A DNA stretch of 64,000 nt from Mycobacterium simiae (GTDB lineage: Bacteria > Actinomycetota > Actinomycetes > Mycobacteriales > Mycobacteriaceae): the NCBI RefSeq assembly GCF_010727605.1, contig NZ_AP022568.1:5704001-5768000 (forward strand), written 5' to 3'. Every line of letters starts with the position of its first letter. The stretch's first letter is position 1. A program made the position numbers and the translations under genes. The notes below the pieces were generated by a model. That model saw nothing but the letters and a program-made list of their open reading frames with translations. It had not been told where the DNA came from and made no database searches. This document shows positions 27,240 to 35,826 of this stretch, piece after piece.

Positions 27240-27745
27240 CGGCCAAGTGCCTCTGCATCGCAGATGCAAGCGCATTGCGCGAGATGTCCCGCGCAGTAGG
27301 GGCCACAAACCATCCCAATCTGCTTGCAGGACTTACCAAGTGCGTCGACAACGGACTTTTGGGTTTTCCGCGAGAGGTGTGCGACGAGCTACAAGTCATC
27401 GCTCGCGAAGAGCCGATCTGGGCCTGGGCGACGGGGATGACAAGCAGACTCAGCGCGTACGCGCCTAACTACGCATTCGCGCGCCCGTTCATGACCTACG
27501 TGCGCAACTTGGGTTTCGAATACGGAATCGAGAGCCTAGAAGGACCTGAAGGCTGCTTGGCGACGGTGGGCCGACTATGCCTAACGCTGGCGAGCGAAAC
27601 GACCGAATTCGTTCTGGCTACTGAAGATACCGGCGAGCTTCCATTAAGGCCGACCATGGAGCAGATTGCTACTCTCGCAGGTTGGGCTCTCTTGGATGCA
27701 AGGGCTGCGCTCGACCATTTGGACCTTGGGGCGCTGCTCACCTAG
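27236..27745 (+). CDS. DUF4411 PIN-like domain protein (predicted RNase toxin)
   Basis: 169 aa. CIADASALREMSR near the start gives the first PIN Asp; a mid acidic pair EEPIWAWA and later ATEDTGELPLRPTM supply further acidic residues, as in DUF4411. Expected to be an RNase toxin controlled by the ImmA/IrrE-HTH partner with which it overlaps by 4 bases (GTGA). Converges tail to tail, 4-base overlap, with the DUF6602 gene. Assignment rests on partner and pattern more than on strong motif identity. Confidence 0.7.
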   Translation: MTAKCLCIADASALREMSRAVGATNHPNLLAGLTKCVDNGLLGFPREVCDELQVIAREEPIWAWATGMTSRLSAYAPNYAFARPFMTYVRNLGFEYGIESLEGPEGCLATVGRLCLTLASETTEFVLATEDTGELPLRPTMEQIATLAGWALLDARAALDHLDLGALLT

Positions 27746-28608
27746 GAGACAATCAGCAGGTCTCGCATCTCGGGCGTGATGTAGTAGTGGAATCCCGGCG
27801 GTCGATGCCCATCTGTAGTGGCGAGAGTCGTGACAAGCGCCTCAGAGAATAGCAACAGCGCACGGGCAGAATCAGCCAGAAATTCGATATCCGACGCCGA
27901 ATGAATGCTGAAGAGGTTCCCGCCATGCACTACGGTCGGCGCGTCACCTGCAGGTGCGGGTTCGTACTCTCCAACCAGCGGTACACCTCCATCCCGGCGT
28001 TGTAGTGGCGCTACACCTATCAAATAGTCCGACTCGGCCACCTCCCAACCGAGCTTAGAAGCGATGGATGCACGAATACCAATGATTCCCGGATCGAGAA
28101 CCAGGAATATATCTGGTCGATTATCGCCGTCATCGGTCTTGAGACTCTTCAGGTGCTTGACGATAGTGGCGATTGACTGAGTAACACGGTAACCAACGGC
28201 CGTATACAAAGGTGCCGGTCCTACGCGACTTACAAGCGCCCGAACACTCGCTACCTTTTCTCCGATATCTTCGATCTCGTCCTTACCCACAGAAGTCTTC
28301 ACTTCGATCGCACCCCGCACGTTCTCGATCGGGAACAGAATCTGATTTGTCTGCGCGAGGATTGCAGGCTCATCGATTGCGTCGAACAGGACGATATCGG
28401 TCTGTGACGATTCGTTGCCTTCGGTGTCGAAGATCAACCCTGAGCCAACGCCATATCTTCCAGGGATGAGATTCGAAAGTACCCGCGCAAGCGAGAGTTC
28501 GTTCTCGCGACCCTTCTCCCCCTGGTGACTGATCAAACTGTTAAAGCCCTCTACCTCTGCCTGAAGGCGACGGAGGACACCATTCCAATACTGTGAAATC
28601 AGTTGCAC
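27742..28608 (-). CDS. DUF6602 nuclease-like protein
   Basis: 288 aa from GTG 28608. The core GRYGVGSGLIFDTEGNESSQ, TDIVLFDA and IENVRGAIEVKTS matches the restriction-endonuclease-like fold of DUF6602 (D ... E-x-K: QTDIVL and IEVKT). Such proteins are found next to defence genes. A longer frame runs to 28731 but its first 40 residues look non-coding. Overlaps the end of the DUF4411 gene by 4 bases on the opposite strand. Confidence 0.7.
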   Translation of the reverse strand: MQLISQYWNGVLRRLQAEVEGFNSLISHQGEKGRENELSLARVLSNLIPGRYGVGSGLIFDTEGNESSQTDIVLFDAIDEPAILAQTNQILFPIENVRGAIEVKTSVGKDEIEDIGEKVASVRALVSRVGPAPLYTAVGYRVTQSIATIVKHLKSLKTDDGDNRPDIFLVLDPGIIGIRASIASKLGWEVAESDYLIGVAPLQRRDGGVPLVGEYEPAPAGDAPTVVHGGNLFSIHSASDIEFLADSARALLLFSEALVTTLATTDGHRPPGFHYYITPEMRDLLIVS

Positions 28609-29177
28609 GAACCGCTCCAAGCGCTTGCACTCAAACTGCCCACGGGCACCCGGAAGGCAACCTACAGCGTGGAAGGCCGTCACCCCTCGCCGGGGGCTTC
28701 GACTCGGCGGACATTCTCGGCGAAAGAGCAAGCTGCTCTCCTAGCAGAGGCGAAGGTCGACCCAAAACAGGTAACAGGCATGCCTCCGTGAAGATTGCGG
28801 CCTCGTTGGCTCCGCTCGACCCGGCCGCTGACACCACGGCGCACCCCAACGAGGAGGAGGTTAGGAGTCACTCCGGCTCAATTGGGTGGGCAACGGCCAT
28901 ACCAGTAGCGGCTGACCAAACGTTGGCAGCTTGGCCTGATGTCTCGTGACGCGAACCTAATTACCCGGGTGGTTGATACCTGCGGGGTCATCACCGCCTA
29001 GGTAAATGTCTCCAACACCGGGCCCAGGCACCTGGGCCTTCTCCCCGAGTTCCGGACCGGCGGAGGAATTTTAAAACAATTCCCCTCGATGTTGCGTCGC
29101 CGTGCACGCTTGGGGATGAAGTTCGCCTGCGGAGGGCAGGAAGCTAGGTCGATACCGCGCTGGCTTAAGTCGGCGGG
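28609..29177. other. Intergenic region with two hairpins
   Basis: No convincing gene. GGCCCAG/CTGGGCC (29021-29038) forms a tight hairpin, and an AT-rich GGAATT/AATTCC stem lies 30-50 bases on. They could mark a transcription end or an old recombination site; neither is followed by a run of T. Confidence 0.4.
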
Positions 29178-29774
29178 TCAGGCGGCTGCGAGGTAGCGGT
29201 AAAGCGTTGCGCGGCTCACACCCAGATACTTGGCAACGGCCCTCGCCGTATGACCGTCGGCCTTCATTCGCGTGGCGGTCGCGATGTGCTCGGCGTCATC
29301 AACTTTTCGGGGACGCCCGAATTTGGTGCCGTTGGCGCGAGAGGTCGCCCGCTTCAACGCGGTTCGTTCTTGTATTAGCTCTCGCTCATACTCAGCGAGG
29401 GACCCCAAAACCCCGATCATCATCCGGCCAGCGGGCGTGGACGAGTCGATGCCCTCTGTGGTCGATACCAACGTCACGCCACGGTCGGTCAGCGCTTTGA
29501 CCGTCTCCAAGATATGTATTGTGTTGCGCCCGAGCCGGTCTAGCTTCCACACGACCACGGTGTCGCCCGCACGAATGTAGTCCATGAGCGCAGCGAGCCC
29601 TGGCCTGTCATCGCGGGCACCTGACATCACATCGGAGAATGTCTTGGCTACGCCTGCCGCTCCGAGTGCGGCATTCTGCTGTTCGAGAGTCTGGGCCACA
29701 GTGCTGACGCGGGTGTACCCGACGCGCGACCCGACGCCTGAAAAATTGGCTTGCTTCGAATCTTCTTGCCTCAC
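29178..29774 (-). CDS. Serine recombinase (resolvase/invertase)
   Basis: 198 aa. Catalytic domain: GYTRVSTVAQTLEQQNAAL with the nucleophile Ser near residue 24, then VVWKLDRLGRNTIHILETVK and the Arg pair in DRLGR. Helix E region ERELIQERTALKRATSRANG, then a C-terminal HTH_7 (ATRMKADGHTARAVAKYLGV, then SRATLYRY). Size is that of Tn3-resolvase/Pin-type enzymes that recombine res or inversion sites. Upstream (29803-29905) GAGACG boxes may be its sites. It may shuffle or resolve parts of the island; it is not the tRNA-targeting tyrosine integrase. Confidence 0.93.
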   Translation of the reverse strand: MRQEDSKQANFSGVGSRVGYTRVSTVAQTLEQQNAALGAAGVAKTFSDVMSGARDDRPGLAALMDYIRAGDTVVVWKLDRLGRNTIHILETVKALTDRGVTLVSTTEGIDSSTPAGRMMIGVLGSLAEYERELIQERTALKRATSRANGTKFGRPRKVDDAEHIATATRMKADGHTARAVAKYLGVSRATLYRYLAAA

Positions 29775-29802
29775 AACTAGTTCAACGCTAAATATGCGAC
29801 AT

Positions 29803-29905
29803 CTATTTCTGAGACGAACATTTGAGACGGTCTGACATCGACAAACGCAGACGCCAGGAATCCGTTCAAACGGCGTCTCATATCCGGTCTATTACGAGAC
29901 GAGCT
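29803..29905. promoter_or_regulatory. Possible res site of the serine recombinase
   Basis: GAGACG boxes at about 29810 and 29824, CGTCTCATATC at about 29874 and GAGACGAG at about 29895, in facing and direct orientation upstream of the recombinase. This is the spacing and symmetry expected of resolvase binding subsites. Two matching GTCTCATATC boxes lie at 17.1 kb. Confidence 0.45.
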
Positions 29906-29980
29906 GCGTAGCGCGTGTGCCGCCCAAGCGGTTTCCTGATTCCAGCTACGCCTCCTCGTGGCGGCACTACACGTCCCGCG

Positions 29981-30271
29981 TCACGTGTGTCCGAGCCTTT
30001 CTCGCGCCTTCCTCACTAGATCGTCGCTAAACAGGTTTGCGTGGTTCAGCACAAGCTGCTCGCTGGTCAGGTCCGGGCGGCGAGGCACCATATCCCACGC
30101 CAGCTTGACGAACCCCTCGGCAGGGTAGCGGGTGTCGACCACCATTCTGGTGGCCTCCACGGCGCCGAATTGCTTCACCATCTGAATGAAGCGGGTTGGG
30201 TTGTAGCCAAGCCGCTTGGATTCTGCAATCCCGTCCCACAGATCGGCCTCGAAACTCTCAGCATCCGTCAC
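29981..30271 (-). CDS. Small conserved hypothetical protein
   Basis: 96 aa: SKRLGYNPTRFIQMVKQFGA, VEATRMVVDTRYPAEGF and a C-terminal LFSDDLVRKARERL. I recognise this as a short domain that also occurs fused to nuclease or defence proteins in actinobacteria (GYxPxRF ... GF ... F-x(n)-ARxRL), function unknown. ATG at 30271. Isolated between the recombinase and a HEPN gene. Confidence 0.7.
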   Translation of the reverse strand: MTDAESFEADLWDGIAESKRLGYNPTRFIQMVKQFGAVEATRMVVDTRYPAEGFVKLAWDMVPRRPDLTSEQLVLNHANLFSDDLVRKARERLGHT

Positions 30272-30673
30272 TTGATCATCACCTCGCAGGCACCGGTTAC
30301 TTAATTCTTAGTCTTCCAACTTTTTTGATCTCCACCCGGGGCGGGCTTTATCCCCGGGTACGAATGTGGTTGCGCGACAAGGGCGTGGCTACGCGCAGTT
30401 GTCGCATACGCCTCGCAGTGCGCCGCGAGTACCTGCAGTCCCTCATTACTGACCCGAAGACCATCGGCCACACCGACAAGTCTAAGACGGACGCGAGACA
30501 CGTGCGTAGATCTTGTCGAGCAAAGATCACGTGGGTGCCGATTAAGTGTGACTGCGTCTATCCAGGCGCGACGGGCCTAAGCAACTTCGCGATACCAAGT
30601 ATTGAGGCATTGGTATGTCCGATGCCGAGGTGCGGCGCTCCACTGTGCCTTAACGTGGCTGATGTGGAGATCG
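30272..30673. other. Intergenic region with a GC hairpin
   Basis: No convincing gene. ACCCGGGG (30334-30341) and CCCCGGGT (30352-30359) form an 8-bp stem; the T-run lies before it on the plus strand, so it does not look like an intrinsic terminator. A promoter for the HEPN pair is expected here. Confidence 0.4.
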
Positions 30674-32011
30674 GTGACAGAACTTCGCCTTAGCCAGCGC
30701 CAATCGTTGACCGCCTCGTGGCTGCTACGCCTTGTCCGCGAAGCGGGATATGCCGTTCCTCAAACCAGCCTGTCGACGGCACCATTCATTATCGGTCCAC
30801 CGGACGACTTCAATATCACGGTGGCACCGCAAGACTCCACTCCGTGGATCACTGCGGTCGCGAGTGACCAGACACGCCAAGAAGAGATCGACAAACTGGT
30901 TGAGCGTAGTGGCGAGTTGGCCTCCGGGGATTTGATATCCAACGATGATTTCGGCGGCGTCGTCTGGTACACCTGCACGCTCGCAGGCGAACAACCGAAC
31001 CCGGCAGACCCGATGTTCTTCTCGCGCATGCAAGAGATGCTCAACACGCAAGTCCGGATCATGCAGTGGCTTCGTCTCGGCGAATATATATTGCTCCACT
31101 TCCGCGAAGAAATACCCCAAGGCGGGGTCCAGGCGAACAACTTGCTGTTTCCGCCGAGGCCCTTGGTCGACGTCTACGTCGCTGTTCCGGGGCCGATCGA
31201 CGGACCTTTCACCCGCCCCATCGCCTACGGCTATATGGAGGTGGTAGCAGCGATCTGCACCTTCGCGCTCGGTCGCCCGGTCAACTTGCCACCCCACGTT
31301 GGGCCTGTCCAAGACGAGATACTCGCGGAACTAGAGACCCGTCGCGCTGATACGACCATTCTGACGTTGGCGCGGAAAGGCATTGGGCTCGACTTGCTAT
31401 TCGGCCTGCTTGCGCTGGGCGACGAAGACAGCTGGCGGCGGCTCCGGGGTGCGCTGTTGAGCTACGACGCCGCCATCCGGCAGCAACGTGAGCAGGTCGC
31501 CCTGATTATCTACGTCGTCGCCGCCGAGTGTCTGACCAACCCATTTCAACCGTGGAAAACAGAACGCCTGACGACGAGATTCATCAAATTCTTTGACGGG
31601 TTAATGCCGGATCACCTCGATTCGATGGTCCAGCATGGCAACTTCGAGCAGGCTTTCGACATAGCGCGAGGATCCAAGTCGCCAAGACGGCTGCGGGGCA
31701 TGCTACTTGACAGCTTGTACGGGTTTCGGTCGGAGCCTGTTCACGAAGGTCTTGCGATGGCGTACGAGGGTTTCGCATTTTCGGGCTTGGCCGGTCAGCG
31801 GCGGATGTTTGCATCGTGGTTCGCGGAATCGGCGATCCTCAGCTACCTTCAATCGCCCAGGACCAGCTTGATCGGCCATCCGGCCACCGCCTCCGACGCA
31901 GAGCCCGAACAACCTACGTCTAGCGAGCCCGAACAATCTAGGTCTACTCAGACAACGTGTACGGGGTTCGTCCAGAGTCTCTTCACGAAGGTCTCGCGCT
32001 GGCGTCCGTAG
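30674..32011 (+). CDS. HEPN/Apea-like protein, first gene of a tandem pair
   Basis: 445 aa from GTG 30674 (GGAG 5-8 bases upstream; ATG 30602 looks non-coding). N-terminal half unknown (FIIGPPDDFNITVAP near the start). C-terminal half is a helical HEPN-type domain: YVVAAECLTNPFQPWKTERL and LLDSLYGFRSEPVHEGL with R-x4-H as RSEPVH (352-357). The tail is Ser/Glu rich. 22 bases before an ApeA-like gene on the same strand, so the two are probably co-transcribed and may form one defence system. Cytoplasmic. Confidence 0.6.
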   Translation: MTELRLSQRQSLTASWLLRLVREAGYAVPQTSLSTAPFIIGPPDDFNITVAPQDSTPWITAVASDQTRQEEIDKLVERSGELASGDLISNDDFGGVVWYTCTLAGEQPNPADPMFFSRMQEMLNTQVRIMQWLRLGEYILLHFREEIPQGGVQANNLLFPPRPLVDVYVAVPGPIDGPFTRPIAYGYMEVVAAICTFALGRPVNLPPHVGPVQDEILAELETRRADTTILTLARKGIGLDLLFGLLALGDEDSWRRLRGALLSYDAAIRQQREQVALIIYVVAAECLTNPFQPWKTERLTTRFIKFFDGLMPDHLDSMVQHGNFEQAFDIARGSKSPRRLRGMLLDSLYGFRSEPVHEGLAMAYEGFAFSGLAGQRRMFASWFAESAILSYLQSPRTSLIGHPATASDAEPEQPTSSEPEQSRSTQTTCTGFVQSLFTKVSRWRP

Positions 32012-32033
32012 GTTTCAATCACCCCGGACCCGC

Positions 32034-33605
32034 TTGACCGAGGCCACCGCGATAGGCCGTCGAGTACCGTCACCAGCGTGGACACACCGACACCGACACC
32101 GACAGCCGACTTCAATAGACTCGACTCGGTTCCGTCGTGAGACAGTCAGACTCTCACCGAATCAAGGGGTGGTTCTACCTACCAGAATCTCCCGAGCAAC
32201 GCGTCCCAGGCATATTGACCTGGCAGCCGAGGATGGCGCAACGCTCGAACTGATAGGCGGCCTCTCCCCAGGGCCCGAATTCCAACAGACTCCAACGGGC
32301 GGGACATACGCAACCGAGCTGATCGGAGATGTGCGCCCCGGGACGATCTACGGGGAATCCGATTCTGGTCAGGCAGTGAGCATTTGGGATGCGCAGCGCG
32401 GCGGCTACACCGCTGGACTCGTCGGCCAACTACACGAGGAATTCTGGCATTCGTCGTGGATATGCTTCGGAGCGCACATCCCTAGCTCGCAGGAGCCAGT
32501 CTTGACCCGGGCCACAGTCATTTTCGATGAGCTTTATTACCTCACCGACGATCAACGCCTCTGTCCGCCGCAGTGGGCAACGATCAAAATCGAAGGTGTC
32601 GAGGATGTAGAGAATCCAGGCGTGAGACAGGCAGACGGGACGCGCCTAATGCCCTATATCTTTCCTGTAATTGGCGGGTACCGAGCCGACTACGCACGCG
32701 GTACCACCGGGGACACCCACTATTCAATAGACACCACGGCCACTCACCCATGGGTTAGCCCGGCGACCGAAGCCATGCCCGACCTAAAGCTTCAGTTGAT
32801 GACGTCCAATCTCCGCCGTGGCCGGGTTGTGACGTTAAGAGTCGGTGCTCACGCCTCAATTCGACTAGTAGACAACGCCTCCGGGTCAGCTGCCGATTTC
32901 GTTGAGCGGATAGCTGCCCTTGACGACCTCGTCCAATTGGCCACATTTGAGGACTGCGGCATCGAGCAGATCACCTTGGAGGCAGGCGACGACACAGATA
33001 TCTCGCTGCTCATGCATGTCGGCAAAGTGGCTCGTCCCGATGACGTTCACAAGCCCGCTTCCGTGGTTTTCACCCTCGCCGACGTTCCATTGGAGGCATA
33101 TCTCAATATGCGGCAGCGCCTGACCGACGGAAATCAAGCAAGTTACGCGTGGAGCGTAGCTGTGGGCCTGTGCGGCTACTCGTCACGAATCGTCCAGGAA
33201 TACGTCAGTCAGGCCTTGGCTGCGGCCGAAGGCTTCCATTGCTGGTGTCTAAAGGGTGGAGACGGTGTGCACTTGAACACTCGACTCAAAGCACTGCACG
33301 ACAGGCTCGCGCCGGAAGTACAGGATGCACTCGGACTCGACACCGAGCAGTGGGCCAGCTGGGCGGTATGGGCACGAAACCACGTTGCACACGGCGGAAC
33401 CAAAAGTTGGCGTCCACTTCGCGATAGCCTGCAACTCCACATCATCGCGGAATCAGTTCACTTGGTTATCTGCCTGGCTGCGCTACAGGAACTCGGAGTG
33501 CCTGTGGCCAAGGTGCGTGAGGCTCTCCTCAACCATCCTCGCCTGAGCGCGATAGCTGACCGGTCCTCTCAAGTAAACGACCTGTCCGGCGAGCCCCAAG
33601 TCTAA
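32034..33605 (+). CDS. ApeA-like HEPN anti-phage protein
   Basis: 523 aa from TTG 32034 (start unsure). N-terminal beta-rich region (PGTIYGESDSGQAVSIWDAQ and ATVIFDELYYLTD) resembles the ApeA N-terminal domain; C-terminal helical HEPN domain contains LNTRLKALHDRLAPEVQDAL and the RNase motif ARNHVAHGG (RNHVAH, 448-453). In ApeA of E. coli the HEPN RNase halts infected cells. Here a second HEPN protein sits directly upstream. Resemblance judged by eye, so family is probable, not certain. The first 40 residues are basic and may lie before the true start. Confidence 0.65.
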   Translation: MTEATAIGRRVPSPAWTHRHRHRQPTSIDSTRFRRETVRLSPNQGVVLPTRISRATRPRHIDLAAEDGATLELIGGLSPGPEFQQTPTGGTYATELIGDVRPGTIYGESDSGQAVSIWDAQRGGYTAGLVGQLHEEFWHSSWICFGAHIPSSQEPVLTRATVIFDELYYLTDDQRLCPPQWATIKIEGVEDVENPGVRQADGTRLMPYIFPVIGGYRADYARGTTGDTHYSIDTTATHPWVSPATEAMPDLKLQLMTSNLRRGRVVTLRVGAHASIRLVDNASGSAADFVERIAALDDLVQLATFEDCGIEQITLEAGDDTDISLLMHVGKVARPDDVHKPASVVFTLADVPLEAYLNMRQRLTDGNQASYAWSVAVGLCGYSSRIVQEYVSQALAAAEGFHCWCLKGGDGVHLNTRLKALHDRLAPEVQDALGLDTEQWASWAVWARNHVAHGGTKSWRPLRDSLQLHIIAESVHLVICLAALQELGVPVAKVREALLNHPRLSAIADRSSQVNDLSGEPQV

Positions 33606-33785
33606 CGCGCCCTGACGCGCAGAGGAGCGTGTTCGGCAACAACCAACAAGTGTGTATTGCTGATGACCTGACCGTTCCGGCAACGGACCACGAAACCTGC
33701 CCCACGATCTGCAGGGCGACGATCTCCCTCACCTGTAAGCACTATGTTCAAGTGCAATTTTCCTGCAGCCCTGAATCTCTCGCGA

Positions 33786-34126
33786 ATGGGGGCAGCCGAA
33801 GAGACCGCGAAGCTGCGCAGCATGCGTGGGCGGATCGGCGCATATGAATCCTGGGCCAGGACACCTGATCGTGCAGCGCGGACTTGGCCTGCCAGGAAAG
33901 CCGCTTTGGACCGGTTCGAGCGTGAGGTTGATCCCGACGGCCTGCTTAGGCCTCAGGAACGCGCCAAACGGGCTGAGTGGGCACGCAGGGCCTATATATG
34001 CAGCGGTTGGCGTTGAAGTCGGTGGCAGCGCGGCGGCGCAAGCACATCTGCCAATCGTCCGGTCAACCTAAAGATCCTGCAGCGACTCTGTGCTCCAAGT
34101 GTGCCAACGAGATTCGTGAACGGTGA
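33786..34126 (+). pseudogene. Small conserved mycobacterial protein, frameshifted at a TA repeat
   Basis: First frame: LRSMRGRIGAYESWARTPDR, then FEREVDPDGLLRPQERAKRA and WARRAY. At CTATATATG (33992-34000) the frame changes: the natural continuation MQRLALKSVAARRRKHICQ and a CSKCANEIRER tail (stop 34126) is in another frame, two bases off. One extra TA/AT unit in the repeat explains it. This is a common short mycobacterial gene upstream of excisionase genes. It starts a row of overlapping HTH genes (TGA overlaps next GTG). Confidence 0.6.
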
Positions 34127-34260
34127 GTACTCCTCCCCCTTGGCTGACGACCGCACAGGTGGCGGAGTACTGCGGTGTTGACCGGTCCGAGATGTACTAC
34201 CAGCTACTGCAGAAGATGGAAATCCGCCGTATCGGAGTACCGGGCGGCGCTGCGCCGTGA
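34123..34260 (+). CDS. Short excisionase-type HTH protein, probably truncated
   Basis: 45 aa, GTG 34123 overlapping the previous stop: PPPWLTTAQVAEYCGVDRSE, MYYQLLQKMEIRRIGVPGG. It is the N-terminal part of an HTH_17/excisionase fold. The usual continuation GRLIRVERGSVLQ is present right after but in another frame (34260-34300), leading into the next gene, so a single indel has split one two-HTH protein. Confidence 0.55.
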   Translation: MSTPPPWLTTAQVAEYCGVDRSEMYYQLLQKMEIRRIGVPGGAAP

Positions 34261-34299
34261 GGTCGACTGATCCGCGTCGAACGTGGATCGGTACTTCAG

Positions 34300-34515
34300 A
34301 TGTGTGGAGAACCGGCCGTTCCACCAGAAGCACTGCCGCGCTGGGTGACACTCAAGCAGGCCGCCGCGTACTACCAGGTCAGTCCTCATCTAGTCCGCCA
34401 GCTGATCGCGCAGGAGCAACTCGATGCCCGACGCATTGGCTCTGGCAGGACCATCCGCATCGACCGGGAGTCACTGAGGCAGTTAGGCCGCATCCGTCTG
34501 TGGAGGGCACCGTGA
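34300..34515 (+). CDS. Excisionase-type HTH protein
   Basis: 71 aa: LPRWVTLKQAAAYYQVSPHL, VRQLIAQEQLDARRIGSGRT, then a helix. A complete HTH_17 (excisionase/MerR-like) DNA-binding domain. Open frame extends upstream to the fragment at 34260 and may be its C-terminal half. Stop overlaps the next GTG as GTGA. Likely an operon with the flanking HTH genes; role in excision or regulation inferred. Confidence 0.65.
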   Translation: MCGEPAVPPEALPRWVTLKQAAAYYQVSPHLVRQLIAQEQLDARRIGSGRTIRIDRESLRQLGRIRLWRAP

Positions 34516-34724
34516 CGCGGCGCTACATCACCATCGCCGAGACCGCCGCGTACCTGCAGGTCAGCCCAAATACGGTGCGGCGCTTGATCGCTGACGGCGA
34601 ATTGACCGGCTACCGGATGGGAAGCTCCCGCCGCACGATCCGGGTGGACCTTAATGAGATCGACGACCAGCTGATGCGGCCCCTTAGCGCCCCGCCGCAA
34701 TTCAGGAAGCGGCGATCGTCATGA
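34512..34724 (+). CDS. Excisionase-family DNA-binding protein
   Basis: 70 aa: ITIAETAAYLQVSPNTVRRL, IADGELTGYRMGSSRRTIRV, DLNEIDDQLM. Textbook excisionase-type winged HTH with the GYRMG-S-R-RTIRV hairpin. GTG 34512 overlaps the upstream stop; its own stop overlaps ATG 34721 as ATGA. Candidate excisionase (Xis) of the island, though no integrase is seen. Confidence 0.8.
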   Translation: MTRRYITIAETAAYLQVSPNTVRRLIADGELTGYRMGSSRRTIRVDLNEIDDQLMRPLSAPPQFRKRRSS

Positions 34725-35422
34725 CCGGAAACCCCGGCTCAATCGAGGCAATGGCCCGCTGCGGCGCTTGCGGGCACTTCGCTAGTGTGCACCACGGCGG
34801 CGGTGGGGGCCGCCCCGGCGGATCATCCTGTGCGACAACAGATTGCGAGTGCGCAAAGTTTCTCGAACCCTCCGAGGCCCGAGTGCCATTAGGAATCGGC
34901 AACCTGACCACCGCTGAGGTCTCACAGCTCACTGGATTGTCGGTGCACACATTGAACTACTGGAGGCAGAGCGGTCAGGGGCCAAGGACGGTCAAGGCTG
35001 GCAACCGCACGCTATACCGCCGCGCAGACGTGGAACAGTGGCTAGCCGCCATCGATGGACGTGCTCTCCCGTCTCGCGAGGGTGCGGCGAGCTGGTTTAC
35101 GAAGGCTGTCGAGGCAGCAGAGCGGATCGATCCCGTTCACACCGCACCGTGGAAGCTGGCCACCACCTACGCGCTGCTCGCCATCGCTGAGGCACTCTTG
35201 CCCCATCCCGGCGAAGCGACGCGCCCACCAATCCGGAGCCACGTCGTCGAGAAGGACCACGAGTTGCTCACCATGGCTGAAGTTGCAGCCATGACCAGGC
35301 TTTCCGTCGGCACACTGCGGTACTGGCGGCACATCGGCTCAGGTGGTCCGCCATCGGTCAAGCTCGGCCGGAGAGTCCTTTACCGCCGCGCTGACGTAGA
35401 GACCTGGCTGAAGGAAGCGTGA
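34721..35422 (+). CDS. Double HTH (MerR-like) protein with N-terminal zinc motif
   Basis: 233 aa. Residues 13-45 carry CGACGHFASVHHGGGGG and CATTDCECAKF, a probable zinc-binding cluster. Two HTH_17/MerR-like domains follow: LTTAEVSQLTGLSVHTLNYW (about 62) and LTMAEVAAMTRLSVGTLRYW (about 187), both ending in a LYRRADVEQWL-type helix. The linker is helical. So one protein can bind two sites. Last gene of the overlapping HTH row. Role probably in control or excision of the island. Confidence 0.75.
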   Translation: MTGNPGSIEAMARCGACGHFASVHHGGGGGRPGGSSCATTDCECAKFLEPSEARVPLGIGNLTTAEVSQLTGLSVHTLNYWRQSGQGPRTVKAGNRTLYRRADVEQWLAAIDGRALPSREGAASWFTKAVEAAERIDPVHTAPWKLATTYALLAIAEALLPHPGEATRPPIRSHVVEKDHELLTMAEVAAMTRLSVGTLRYWRHIGSGGPPSVKLGRRVLYRRADVETWLKEA

Positions 35423-35577
35423 GTCAGTGAATAGTGAGGCTAGGCGGAGCACCGGCGACGATACAAACTCCCGTCGGGGTGCCGGTGAAACTTGGGGTTA
35501 GGTGTGGCCGCGTTCAGGGGACGCGGCCCCGGTCTGGCGACTGGCCGTCGGAGCGCGTCAGGGCAGTCGACCGTTCC

Positions 35578-35826
35578 TTATCGCGCTTGTGTTGGTGGGC
35601 TTTGATCGTCCTCGTCCCTGGTGAGGCTTGTGTCGTCATGCGGGTACGGCCGTCCTGGCGGGAGGAAATCCGCGTTCGGCTGGACTGCTTGCATGGAGTC
35701 GGGATAGCGCGGGTCAACGTAGGCGAGGTCGTGACCTCTGTGTTGTAGGGATCGGCCGAACAGGTAGATCCCAAGGCACACGATTGCAAACGCCGCGACA
35801 ATGCCTGCGATGGCAAGGATCTGCAT
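35578..35826 (-). CDS. Small single-pass membrane protein
   Basis: 82 aa: N-terminal helix MQILAIAGIVAAFAIVCLGI (residues 1-24), then a basic hinge GRSLQHRGHD and a Pro/Asp-rich tail. ATG 35826 is preferred over 35844 because GGAGG lies 8-12 bases upstream. Topology: N-in or N-out unclear. Unknown family; tail predicted disordered. Confidence 0.6.
   Translation of the reverse strand: MQILAIAGIVAAFAIVCLGIYLFGRSLQHRGHDLAYVDPRYPDSMQAVQPNADFLPPGRPYPHDDTSLTRDEDDQSPPTQAR

Noticed and set aside
30334..30359. Intrinsic terminator
   Set aside because: The 8-bp GC stem is not followed by a T-run on either strand in the right direction.
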